Assembly (NCBI GenBank): GCA_947490345.1
Contig: CANLGL010000061.1
Location: 1 to 33,864 of the forward strand
Source: Deltaproteobacteria bacterium
Lineage (GTDB): Bacteria > Myxococcota_A > UBA796 > SXON01
Length of the DNA: 33,864 nt
Reading direction: 5' to 3'
Shown: positions 17,055 through 24,189 of the stretch, one piece after another
Layout of the letters: every line of letters starts with the position of its first letter
How positions within the stretch are numbered: the stretch's first letter is position 1
Made by a program: the position numbers and the translations under genes
Notes under the pieces: model-generated
The model's input: the letters and a program-made list of their open reading frames with translations, nothing else
What the model was told of the DNA's origin: nothing
The model's database searches: none

Positions 17055-17414
17055 ATGCCGACGTCCCCCAACCGGGCCCTCCTCACGTTGTTCGGGCCCA
17101 TCCTGATCGTGGTGGGCGTGCTCGGCTTTGTCGTGCCGGCCGACGCCGCCCTCACCAGCGGGGCCGCCCCCTACAACCTGTTCCACATCGGCTTCGGCGT
17201 GCTCGGCATGGTGGCGGTCCTGTCGCGGAGGCTCCCGCTCATCCGGGGCTTCAACATTGGCTTCGGCCTCATCGATCTGTACCAGGGCGTCGCGAGTGTG
17301 CTCGGATGGTGGCCTCAGGAGGCGTTTCTGTGGACGCGCCTCGACGACGGCTTGCACTGGGGCGTGGGGGCGCTGCTAGTGGGGGTAGGGGTGCTGGGGG
17401 ATCGGCGGGGCTGA
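17055..17414 (+). CDS. Small four-helix membrane protein, DUF4383-like
   Basis: This 119-residue protein starts at the ATG at 17055, with GGAG 6 nt upstream. An N-terminal extension from 16905 runs through the repeat block and is rejected. It has about four hydrophobic segments (LFGPILIVVGVLGFVVP; NLFHIGFGVLGMVAVLS; FNIGFGLIDLYQGVASVLG; LHWGVGALLVGVGVLG). The 'YNLFHIGFGVLG' and 'DDGLHWGVGALLV' blocks resemble DUF4383 proteins, whose function is not known. A weak hairpin (CGGCGG / CCGCCG, 17403-17421) spans the stop and could separate it from the convergent gene downstream. Confidence 0.75.
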   Translation: MPTSPNRALLTLFGPILIVVGVLGFVVPADAALTSGAAPYNLFHIGFGVLGMVAVLSRRLPLIRGFNIGFGLIDLYQGVASVLGWWPQEAFLWTRLDDGLHWGVGALLVGVGVLGDRRG

Positions 17415-17435
17415 GCCGCCGCCATCCGGAATCGC

Positions 17436-18284
17436 TCAGAGGTTGGCAAGCTGCCCACTGACAAGCCACCACGCCACCAGACCCGTCACCCACAGGATTC
17501 CGGGAAGGGCAGCCGCGACCCAGTGCCACAGCGGCCCAGGCACCGGGTCCGGCCGCCCCAACTCTGCGTGCACGGCGACAATGCCGAAGAGCGCTGCGCC
17601 CGGCAGCGCTAGCCGAGCAGGCGCCCATAGGTCGTCAATGACCACACCCGGCGGTTGCCACGCGAGGAGCATCAACCCGAGGACGACAAGGGCGTGCTGA
17701 CGTTGGTGGCGCTCTCGCCACTGCCTCGGAAACGCCTGGAATGCCGAGGTGACCGCGATTGCCACCGCCGAGAACCCGCAGACCAGATCAAGCAATTCGA
17801 ACGGCGTGCACCATGACACCGCGATGGCCAGAAGGGACACCGCAGCGGTCGGGACCGCGACAACGCCGAGCAGCACCCGCAGCGCATGCGGCGGACTGTC
17901 GCGAACGACAAACACCTGCGCTGCGAGCAGAAACGGGAGAACGGCGTAAGCGCCGTGGTGGAAACGAGCGAGTAGCGCCTGCCAGCGCGTCACGGCCATC
18001 AGGAGCACCGGAAAGCCGAAGAACAGCGCAGAATCGCAGGCAATCGTGAGGAGCACCACTCTCGGCAGCCACCGCAACCAACTTGATCGGCGGGGACCCA
18101 CCGCCAGTGCGACCAACGACGCCCCACCCCACAACGCCAGCGGGGGGCCGTCGAGGACGCCAGCCTCTTGGCCGCCGTCAACGTCCATGCCGTCGGTGGT
18201 CAGGCCCACGTACACCGACACCGCCCAGAGGACGGCCGCCAGCAGACTCAGCACCCCAACTATCCAGCGCGGCAACGCGCTCAC
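17436..18284 (-). CDS. Polytopic membrane protein of unknown function
   Basis: The 282-residue product has about eight to nine hydrophobic segments, the first at residues 6-27 (WIVGVLSLLAAVLWAVSVYV) and the last at about 255-275 (WVAAALPGILWVTGLVAWWL). No family was recognised. The GTG start lies in GTGA, so it overlaps by 4 nt the stop of an upstream reading frame that appears to continue the small lipoprotein gene (18283-18519). It is convergent with the DUF4383-like gene, 21 bp away. Confidence 0.68.
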   Translation of the reverse strand: MSALPRWIVGVLSLLAAVLWAVSVYVGLTTDGMDVDGGQEAGVLDGPPLALWGGASLVALAVGPRRSSWLRWLPRVVLLTIACDSALFFGFPVLLMAVTRWQALLARFHHGAYAVLPFLLAAQVFVVRDSPPHALRVLLGVVAVPTAAVSLLAIAVSWCTPFELLDLVCGFSAVAIAVTSAFQAFPRQWRERHQRQHALVVLGLMLLAWQPPGVVIDDLWAPARLALPGAALFGIVAVHAELGRPDPVPGPLWHWVAAALPGILWVTGLVAWWLVSGQLANL

Positions 18285-18519
18285 GATGGGGGTCGCGTCA
18301 GCACGAGTCCTTCAGCGATCGGGGTCATGGCGGCTGCACGCCCTGCCGCGACACTGCGCACCAAAAGGCCGTCGTGCTCGGTCTCCAGCCACGCACCATC
18401 GAGGTCGAAGCAGGCGCGGACGTGACCGCAGCACGGTCAGCCGGCGCGACGCCGCAGGCCACCAGGGTCAGGAGGAGCAGTTGGGGCACGGGGCGGCGCT
18501 GGCGCTTGGTTGAATGCAT
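18283..18519 (-). pseudogene. Small lipoprotein gene, apparently frameshifted
   Basis: The start is strong: ATG at 18519 with GGAGG 4 nt upstream, then a signal sequence with lipobox 'LLLLTLVACG'. The uninterrupted frame ends after 64 residues at 18325 with an unconvincing tail. A second frame (one base back) opens after 'PADRAAV', reads 'VRACFDLDGAWLETEHDGLLV' and 'RSVAAGRAAAMTPIAEGLVL', and stops exactly in the GTGA overlap with the next gene. The second frame looks like the true C-terminus, so either a one-base error in the sequence, a recent frameshift or recoding occurs near 18400-18430. If the start frame is correct, the product is a 64-residue lipoprotein. Confidence 0.4.
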
Positions 18520-18536
18520 GATTCCTCCAAGGGGAA

Positions 18537-18565
18537 AGGCTACCGAATTTCCTACGGAAAGACAA
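18537..18565 (-). promoter_or_regulatory. Possible promoter with operator-like palindrome for the small lipoprotein gene
   Basis: On the minus strand, TTGTCT (18565-18560) and TAGCCT (18542-18537) are separated by 17 bp. The spacer contains the palindrome tttcc-gta-ggaaa (18548-18560). The region is much richer in A/T than its surroundings and lies just upstream of a strong GGAGG ribosome binding site. The -10 box is poor, so this is tentative. Confidence 0.3.
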
Positions 18566-18670
18566 CATCGACCGCCCGCGCCTGGCCCCGACCGGTGCGC
18601 GCGCTCCGCCCGCACAACTGGCTCGTGTCGCCCCACTCAGCGAGTACTGCGGGGCGATGCGGCGCGACGC

Positions 18671-19480
18671 TCACTCGCAGACGACGGTGTACTCCGCCGT
18701 CGCGTCTGAATTGGTTCCGCGAATGGGAAACACGCCGAGTCCTTCGTACTCGTAGGTGTACCGGTCCCCCCACCCGGTGATCGCCCGTCCCCACTCGTCA
18801 TAGGTCCACGTGGCCTCCTCTCCTGGGGTTTCCTCGTGGCTGCTCACCCAGCCACCGTCCGTGTAGGCGCGGTCCTCGGCGTACTCGGGTTCCTCCCCGG
18901 CCACCCCGGATGTCATCGCCACGACCCGTCCAGCCGCCCACTCATACTCGTACTCGTATGCCCATCCCGGGCGGGCGGGCGAGGTCACCACCGTGGCGAG
19001 GATGGCACCCGAGCCATCGTAGGTGTGGCTGTAGTGGTGGACTGTCCATCCTGAGCTCGGGCTCTCGATCACGTTGCCCATGGTGTCGCACGCCTGGGTG
19101 TACTCCCACTCCCTGGGCGTAGTGCCGACGCCGTTGGGAAAGCCGCCCGACACCGTCGTCGGGCAACTATCCTCGTCCCAACTGACGTTCACGTCGTAAA
19201 GTGTGTACGGGCCCTCGGTTGCGGCGTACCGCGTCCGTCGACCCAAAGAATCGTACTCCAAGGTGACCGAACCCACCCAGTCGGCGGCGACCAATCGCCA
19301 CTCAACCACGCAGCCCGCGAGTCGCGTATCAAATTCGCCACCTCCGGTGGGCGACATCCCGGCTTCGACCCCCGGGTGGCGCAGCGCCACCGCCGTGGGA
19401 TCGCAGCCGCTCGCGCCGAAGAGCAGCACCACGAGAATCGGGCGGGCGACCAGCGTGAAGATGGACACGTTGGGAATCAT
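18671..19480 (-). CDS. Lipoprotein with YD/RHS-like repeat segments
   Basis: This 269-residue protein starts at the ATG at 19480; a longer frame from 19516 lacks a better signal. The signal peptide ends in a lipobox (LLFGASGC). Tyr/Asp/Gly-rich strands such as 'LEYDSLGRRTRYA', 'YDGSGAILATVV' and 'WTYDEWGRAITGWGDRYTYEYE' resemble YD repeats of RHS/teneurin-type beta shells, but there are only a few, far fewer than in full RHS toxins. The function is unknown; a surface or outer-membrane-attached protein is likely. It is divergent from the outer-membrane protein gene at 19543. Confidence 0.72.
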   Translation of the reverse strand: MIPNVSIFTLVARPILVVLLFGASGCDPTAVALRHPGVEAGMSPTGGGEFDTRLAGCVVEWRLVAADWVGSVTLEYDSLGRRTRYAATEGPYTLYDVNVSWDEDSCPTTVSGGFPNGVGTTPREWEYTQACDTMGNVIESPSSGWTVHHYSHTYDGSGAILATVVTSPARPGWAYEYEYEWAAGRVVAMTSGVAGEEPEYAEDRAYTDGGWVSSHEETPGEEATWTYDEWGRAITGWGDRYTYEYEGLGVFPIRGTNSDATAEYTVVCE

Positions 19481-19542
19481 ACACCCCCGCTCATAATCGC
19501 GCCCCCCGCCCCCCACCTACGCATCGAACCCTCGGAGTTTCG

Positions 19543-20112
19543 ATGCTCAGTGTCCTTGTCCTCGCCCTCCCCACCAGCCTCGCCGCCGAGCCCCCCGCCG
19601 CCGCCGACGCGTGGGACCGCCCCTTCGTCCTGGCCAGCTACGCCGCCGTGCGCGGCGGCAGCTACGCCGCGGGAGGGGTTGGTGGCCGCGCACGGTGGGA
19701 GCCGGGCCGCCGCATCGGCCTGGACCTGTACCTCGAAGCCACCCACGTCGACACGCCGGGCGGCTTCCGCCACGACTATCCCAACGGCTTCAGCATCTAC
19801 ACGCCCCTCCAGGTCGGCCGCTTCCGCGTGCTGCCCTACCTCGGTTTCTGCGATGTCATCAGCCTTGTAGAGCCCACCCAGCCCGGCGCGCCGCGGGCCG
19901 ACGACGTCCTCATCGGCGCCCACGCCGGCGTCGGGATGGAGTTCGCCATCACCCCATCATGGAGTGCCTTCGCGCAAGGCCAACTCGACGCCTACGCCGG
20001 CCACGATCGGGCCAGCGGCGATTGGACCGGCGATGTCGCCGAGTCACTCACGCCTTTTGTCACCGGCCAACTCAACGTCGGCGTGCAGTTTCATATCGCG
20101 ATGGCGTCGTGA
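19543..20112 (+). CDS. Predicted outer-membrane beta-barrel protein
   Basis: The 189-residue product starts at ATG, with GGAG about 6 nt upstream. A signal peptide (MLSVLVLALPTSLAAE) is followed by alternating hydrophobic, aromatic and small residues ('IGLDLYLEATHVDTP', 'GRFRVLPYLGFCDVISL', 'GMEFAITPSWSAFAQGQLDAYAG', 'TGQLNVGVQFHIA') that fit a small eight-strand barrel. No named family was recognised. There is no obvious operon partner on this strand. Confidence 0.68.
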   Translation: MLSVLVLALPTSLAAEPPAAADAWDRPFVLASYAAVRGGSYAAGGVGGRARWEPGRRIGLDLYLEATHVDTPGGFRHDYPNGFSIYTPLQVGRFRVLPYLGFCDVISLVEPTQPGAPRADDVLIGAHAGVGMEFAITPSWSAFAQGQLDAYAGHDRASGDWTGDVAESLTPFVTGQLNVGVQFHIAMAS

Positions 20113-20132
20113 GCGCGCGGCGGATGCGAGCG

Positions 20133-20570
20133 TTAGGGTGGCGTCAGGTGTTGCCACCGGAGGCCGAAGGGGACGAAGCGCCCGAAGTCGCGGTCGCGGC
20201 TGGCCCAGGTGCAGCCGCTTTCGATCGCGAGCGACGCGTGCTGGGCGTCCGCGACAAGCTTCCCGGTAGCGCCCGTGCCGGCGCACAGGTCGCGCAGGAT
20301 CGGCCAGTGCCGTGCGCCGGGGGTGATCACCCGACACGAGGAGCGGGACACCAGGGTCTCGATGATCCCGAGCGCCAGCGGAACCGGGGTTGGATCGGGG
20401 TAGATGCGCGGGTTGGTCACGATTCGGACGAAGCCGGCGGCCACGAGCACCGACAGCGCGAAAGGCTCCCGACCTCCCACGGCCTCCTCCATCCACCGCT
20501 TGTAGAAGGCGTGTGTCGCCTCGTCGGCCCGATGCGCGTACACGAGCACGTTCACGTCAGGCATCCACAC
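20133..20570 (-). CDS. vapC: VapC-type PIN-domain ribonuclease toxin
   Basis: About 145 residues. PIN-domain acidic residues are visible: 'MPDVNVLVYAHRAD' (first Asp), a mid-protein Glu segment 'EPFALSVLVAAGFVRIVTNPRIY', then 'LVADAQHASLAIESG' and the final 'SRDRDFGRF'. VapC toxins cleave RNA, often tRNA or rRNA. The GTG start at 20570 lies 3 nt after the vapB stop, with GGAGG inside the end of vapB about 10 nt upstream; an ATG at 20564 is an alternative. The target is unknown. Confidence 0.88.
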   Translation of the reverse strand: MWMPDVNVLVYAHRADEATHAFYKRWMEEAVGGREPFALSVLVAAGFVRIVTNPRIYPDPTPVPLALGIIETLVSRSSCRVITPGARHWPILRDLCAGTGATGKLVADAQHASLAIESGCTWASRDRDFGRFVPFGLRWQHLTPP

Positions 20571-20573
20571 CGG

Positions 20574-20822
20574 TCAATCCTCCGACATCGACTGGCGGTC
20601 CTCTTCCTCAGCGACCTGCCAGAGCGCGTCGGGGGCGTGGTCGACCGTGCGTCCGCCCCCGTACTCCGGGAAGACGAACGGGCGCTCCGGCGCCGCCGAG
20701 TCCAGTGCCATCGTACCCACAAGGGCGCGATTGACGAATTCGCTCAGGGTGATCCCAGCGTCGACCGCGCGATGGCGGGCGGCCTGTACCACCCGATCGT
20801 CCAAGACCAACGTCGTGCGCAT
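20574..20822 (-). CDS. vapB: VapB-type ribbon-helix-helix antitoxin
   Basis: An 82-residue protein starting at the ATG at 20822, behind GAGG. Residues 1-45 (MRTTLVLDDRVVQAA, then ITLSEFVNRALV) form a ribbon-helix-helix DNA-binding domain. The acidic C-terminal tail ('APDALWQVAEEEDRQSMSED') would bind and neutralise the toxin. A longer frame up to 21446 is antisense to the cytochrome gene and is rejected. The pair is normally self-repressed; the short divergent gap before the cytochrome gene (20823-20860) contains ACATGT within a loosely palindromic stretch, a possible operator. Confidence 0.9.
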   Translation of the reverse strand: MRTTLVLDDRVVQAARHRAVDAGITLSEFVNRALVGTMALDSAAPERPFVFPEYGGGRTVDHAPDALWQVAEEEDRQSMSED

Positions 20823-20860
20823 GGTGAGCCTCGTTGCACATGTATGCGCACCGATATGCC

Positions 20861-21979
20861 ATGTCCATCGAAGTCTTGATGCGGTGCGCCCTCCGGCCCG
20901 CCCTCCTCCTCCTGGCCGCGTGCGCCGCCGAGGCCGACGCCCTTCCCTACGGCGCCAGCGCGGCCGCCTGCGCCGAGTGCCATGAGGGGCATGCCGCGGA
21001 GTGGGGAACGTCTGCCCACGCGGCGAGCGCAGCGTCGCCGGTCTTCGTCGCCATGTTACCGGAGGTCGAAACGAACTGGGGAGCCAGCGCCCGGGACACC
21101 TGCGTCGGCTGCCACGCGCCTGAGCACGGCGACGACGAAGCGGTGGTGACCTGCGTGAGTTGCCACGCCGCCGTGGGAAATCACGCCGAGCGTGACGGGC
21201 GGCTCGCTGTCGATCTGACCGCGCCGCTCGCCGGGCCGCTGGGCGCCGGTGCCATCGCGACCGATGCGCACACGTCGGCGCCCCGTGGGTTGTTGACCGA
21301 TGCGACGCTGTGCGGCACCTGTCACGAGGTGACCGGCCCCGAACTGCTGCAGGAGGGCACCCTCTCAGAGCACGGCAGCTCTCCCGCCGCCGCCGAGGGG
21401 TTCGCCTGCGTGGACTGCCACGCGCCACCGACCGCGGCGCGCGCACTCACGGCGGACACGCCTGTGCGGCCCTCGCGCGACCATCGTTTCGTCGGCTTCG
21501 ACCCACCCTGGGGCGCCGACGCCGACACGGCCGCAGCCGCCGCCGCCGAGACCCAGGCACTGCTCTCGCGCGCCCTGTCGTTGGCGATCGAGACCCGCGT
21601 CGGTGCCCGCGAGGCCGTCGTCACCAACATCGCCGGAGGCCACTCCGTCCCGACCGGCGTGAGCTTCCTCCGCGACCTGTGGCTTGACGTCGAGGTCGAT
21701 GGCGTCGCGCTCGTAGAGCCGCTGCTCCGCATCGGGGACCAACCCCTCGCCGACAGCGCTCCCGTCGCACTGCTCACCGACGCCGACCAGGTTCGCGCCG
21801 GAAGCCTTGCCGCAGGCGAGTCGATCCGGGTGGTGCTTCCCGCCGGTGAACTCGTCCTCCGTCTCCGAGCGCGCGCCGTCCGCCCGGAAGTCCTCGCCGC
21901 CCTGGGGTTGGAGGACCTGGCCACCGAGCTGCCGGTGCATGAGCTCGCGGTCGTGGCGGAGGCGGCCGCGCCTCGTTGA
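20861..21979 (+). CDS. Multihaem c-type cytochrome lipoprotein (five CxxCH motifs)
   Basis: About 372 residues. There are five haem-binding motifs in the first half: CAECH, CVGCH, CVSCH, CGTCH and CVDCH. Using the ATG at 20861, the signal peptide ends at a lipobox with C21 (LLLLAAC); an ATG at 20879 would leave a shorter signal. The second half contains 'NIAGGHSVPTGVSFLRDLWLDV', known from the C-terminal domain of multihaem cytochromes of the 'cytochrome c family' type. It probably carries electrons in the periplasm or outer-membrane leaflet. It is divergent from vapB by only 38 bp. Confidence 0.85.
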   Translation: MSIEVLMRCALRPALLLLAACAAEADALPYGASAAACAECHEGHAAEWGTSAHAASAASPVFVAMLPEVETNWGASARDTCVGCHAPEHGDDEAVVTCVSCHAAVGNHAERDGRLAVDLTAPLAGPLGAGAIATDAHTSAPRGLLTDATLCGTCHEVTGPELLQEGTLSEHGSSPAAAEGFACVDCHAPPTAARALTADTPVRPSRDHRFVGFDPPWGADADTAAAAAAETQALLSRALSLAIETRVGAREAVVTNIAGGHSVPTGVSFLRDLWLDVEVDGVALVEPLLRIGDQPLADSAPVALLTDADQVRAGSLAAGESIRVVLPAGELVLRLRARAVRPEVLAALGLEDLATELPVHELAVVAEAAAPR

Positions 21980-22149
21980 GCGCGCCCACTTGACTTGTCA
22001 ACAAACGGGATAGACTCTCGCACCGCTGCCCGCTCCGCGCTCCTCTCCCCGAGGAGCGCCCTCCCCGCTGCTCCCCCCGCACACTGTCGCAACCCGACAG
22101 CCCCCCGCACTCCCCGCCCCCTTCGGAGCTCCCCCTGGCCCCTCCCACG
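21980..22149. other. Intergenic region upstream of the PhoH-like gene
   Basis: No gene seen. It contains the promoter-like palindrome at 21990-22016, then a C/T-rich, largely unstructured leader of about 130 nt up to the GTG at 22150. GGAG occurs near 22124, too far from the GTG to be its ribosome binding site. Confidence 0.5.
21990..22016 (+). promoter_or_regulatory. Possible promoter with overlapping palindrome before the PhoH-like gene
   Basis: TTGACT (21990-21995) and TAGACT (22011-22016) resemble -35 and -10 boxes, with a short 15-bp spacer. The -35 overlaps an inverted repeat, TTGAC-TT-GTCAA (21990-22001), that could be a repressor or activator site. The A/T-rich patch stands out in this sequence. 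The spacing is below the usual 16-18 bp. Confidence 0.4.
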
Positions 22150-23526
22150 GTGCACGGTCCCGGCAAGCGGACCTACGTCCTCGATACCAACGTCCTGCTT
22201 CACGACCCCGGCTCCCTCTTCGTGTTCGACGAACACGAGCTGGTCCTGCCGATCACGGTCATCGAAGAGCTCGACAAGTTCAAACGTGAGCTGACCGAAC
22301 GCGGTCGCGCCGCTCGGACCGTGTCGCGACAACTGGACGCGCTGCGCGAGCAGGGAAACCTCCGCACCGGCGTGTCCTTGCCGGGCAAGGGCATCCTCCG
22401 CGTCGAGTGCGGACTCCCCGGTGACGCTGCCGAGTTCTTCGCCGGCGCTCTCGACAGTGCGGACAACACGATTCTCCGCATCGCGCTTCGGGTGCAGAAG
22501 GCGATGGGCGACGGGGGCACGGTCGTCTTCGTAAGTCGCGACACGAATATGCGCATCAAGGCAGAGGTGCTGGGACTCCACGCCGAAGACTTCGAGCACG
22601 CACATGTCGAGATCGACGAAGCCTACACCGGCGTGCTCGAACGCGACGTCGACGCCGACCTGATCACCGAGATCTACAGCCGTGGCTGGGTCCCCGAAGA
22701 CGACGACACCCGGGCGTGCCCGAACCAGTTCGTCATCCTCAAGAACAACGCCAACCCGTCGCAGACGGCCATGGCCCGCTACGACCAGCGGCAGAAGCGA
22801 TTGACGTTGGTTGGTCGCCACAAAGAAGGCGTCTGGGGCATCTTCGCGCGAAACCGCGAGCAGCTCTTCGCGCTGGATCTGCTGCTCGATGACAGCGTCG
22901 CCTTGGTCACGCTCGACGGCATGGCCGGCACCGGAAAGACGCTCATCGCCATCGCCTGCGGCCTGCAGCGCGTCGCCGACGACAAGCGCTATCGGCGGCT
23001 GGTGGTCGCGCGGCCGATCTTCCCGTTGGGCAAGGACATCGGCTTCCTACCCGGGTCGCTCGACGAAAAGCTGAATCCCTGGATGAAGCCGATCTTCGAC
23101 AGCCTGGAGCTGTTGTGCGGCGGCGAAGACCAGGCCGGCAGCGGCAACGAACGCCAGAGCAGCCGTCCGAACAACGGCAAGCCCCACGCCCCGAACTACC
23201 AGGCGCTCTTGGACCAGAAGATCGTTGAGATCGAGCCGCTGACCTACATCCGCGGCCGTTCGCTGCCCCGCCAGTTCCTCGTGATCGACGAGTCCCAGAA
23301 CCTCACCCCCCACGAGGTCAAGACGGTCATCACCCGCGCGGGCGAAGGCACCAAGGTCGTGCTCACAGGCGACCGGTACCAGATCGACAACCCCTACGTC
23401 GACGCCACGAGCAACGGGCTCTCCTACGTGGTGGAGCGTTTCCGCAACTCCCCGATGGCGGGGCATGTGACCCTCCGCAAGGGCGAGCGCAGCTCACTCG
23501 CAGAGGCGGCGGCAGCGCTTTTGTAG
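22150..23526 (+). CDS. PIN-domain and PhoH-domain ATPase (PhoH2/YlaK type)
   Basis: The 458-residue protein begins with a PIN nuclease domain ('RTYVLDTNVLLHDPGSLFVF', first acidic residue D12; 'VFVSRDTNMRIKAEVLG'). It continues with a PhoH-type P-loop ATPase at about residues 215-458. The Walker A motif is G257-M-A-G-T-G-K263-T. Walker B is 'FLVIDESQN' (D380, E381), followed by 'TGDRYQIDNPYVD'. This PIN-PhoH fusion acts on RNA in characterised relatives and is often grouped with toxin-antitoxin-like systems, but it is also a common housekeeping protein. The GTG start lacks a nearby ribosome binding site. Confidence 0.9.
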   Translation: MHGPGKRTYVLDTNVLLHDPGSLFVFDEHELVLPITVIEELDKFKRELTERGRAARTVSRQLDALREQGNLRTGVSLPGKGILRVECGLPGDAAEFFAGALDSADNTILRIALRVQKAMGDGGTVVFVSRDTNMRIKAEVLGLHAEDFEHAHVEIDEAYTGVLERDVDADLITEIYSRGWVPEDDDTRACPNQFVILKNNANPSQTAMARYDQRQKRLTLVGRHKEGVWGIFARNREQLFALDLLLDDSVALVTLDGMAGTGKTLIAIACGLQRVADDKRYRRLVVARPIFPLGKDIGFLPGSLDEKLNPWMKPIFDSLELLCGGEDQAGSGNERQSSRPNNGKPHAPNYQALLDQKIVEIEPLTYIRGRSLPRQFLVIDESQNLTPHEVKTVITRAGEGTKVVLTGDRYQIDNPYVDATSNGLSYVVERFRNSPMAGHVTLRKGERSSLAEAAAALL

Positions 23527-23619
23527 ACCGGGACGCCGGCGTGATGACAAAACACGACGGCGCGCCGAAAACCCGATCGGGCCTCTGGCATCGTACTGGT
23601 CACACCAACCGGAGTCCCG

Positions 23620-24189
23620 ATGTGTCCGTCCCGACGCGCCTTCGCCGCCTCACTCGCCTCGTTCGCGGCGGTCATCGCGTGCGCCCCCGACGGCGCCACC
23701 GCAGCGGCCCCGACCGGTCCTGAGCCGACGCCGGGCGTGTCGCTCCCCCAGGACCCCGCCACGGTCACGCCGATCGCCAAGACCGACGCCGAGTGGGCGG
23801 CGCTTTTGCCAGCGGGGACCTACCGCGTGCTGCGCGAGGCCGGCACCGAGCGCGCGTTCTCCGGCCGCTACTGGAACAACCACGACAAGGGCGCCTACGT
23901 TTGCTCCGGCTGCGGGTTGCGGCTCTTCGCTTCGGAAGACAAGTTCGAGTCCGGCACGGGATGGCCCTCCTACACCCGTCCAGCCCAGGCCGATCGAGTG
24001 AAGATCAATCGCGACGTCACCTACGGTATGGTCCGCGAGGAGGTCGTCTGCGCCCGCTGCGCGGGGCACCTCGGCCACGTCTTCGATGACGGGCCCGCGC
24101 CGACGGGGCAGCGCTTCTGCATCAACAGCGCGTCGTTGGTCTTTGTGACAGTCCCGACACCGACGGGCGGCGCGCTCCCGCCCGGGTGA
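23620..24189 (+). CDS. msrB: Peptide-methionine (R)-S-oxide reductase, exported lipoprotein
   Basis: MsrB reduces methionine-R-sulfoxide in damaged proteins. Of the 189 residues, the first 21 (SRRAFAASLASFAAVIAC) form a Tat-like twin-Arg signal with lipobox ending at C21, so the enzyme is probably anchored in the envelope. The domain has 'RYWNNHDKGAYVCSGCG', 'FESGTGWPSY' and 'GHLGHVFDDGPAPTGQRFC'. The zinc cysteines are C95, C98, C144 and C147, and the catalytic Cys is C167 ('RFCINSASL'). GGAG lies 5 nt before the ATG. Its TGA overlaps the GTG of ppk1 (GTGA), so the two may be translated together. Confidence 0.93.
   Translation: MCPSRRAFAASLASFAAVIACAPDGATAAAPTGPEPTPGVSLPQDPATVTPIAKTDAEWAALLPAGTYRVLREAGTERAFSGRYWNNHDKGAYVCSGCGLRLFASEDKFESGTGWPSYTRPAQADRVKINRDVTYGMVREEVVCARCAGHLGHVFDDGPAPTGQRFCINSASLVFVTVPTPTGGALPPG

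Noticed and set aside
20823..21446. Long minus-strand frame joined to vapB
   Set aside because: Arg-rich antisense of the cytochrome gene; vapB is complete from the ATG at 20822.
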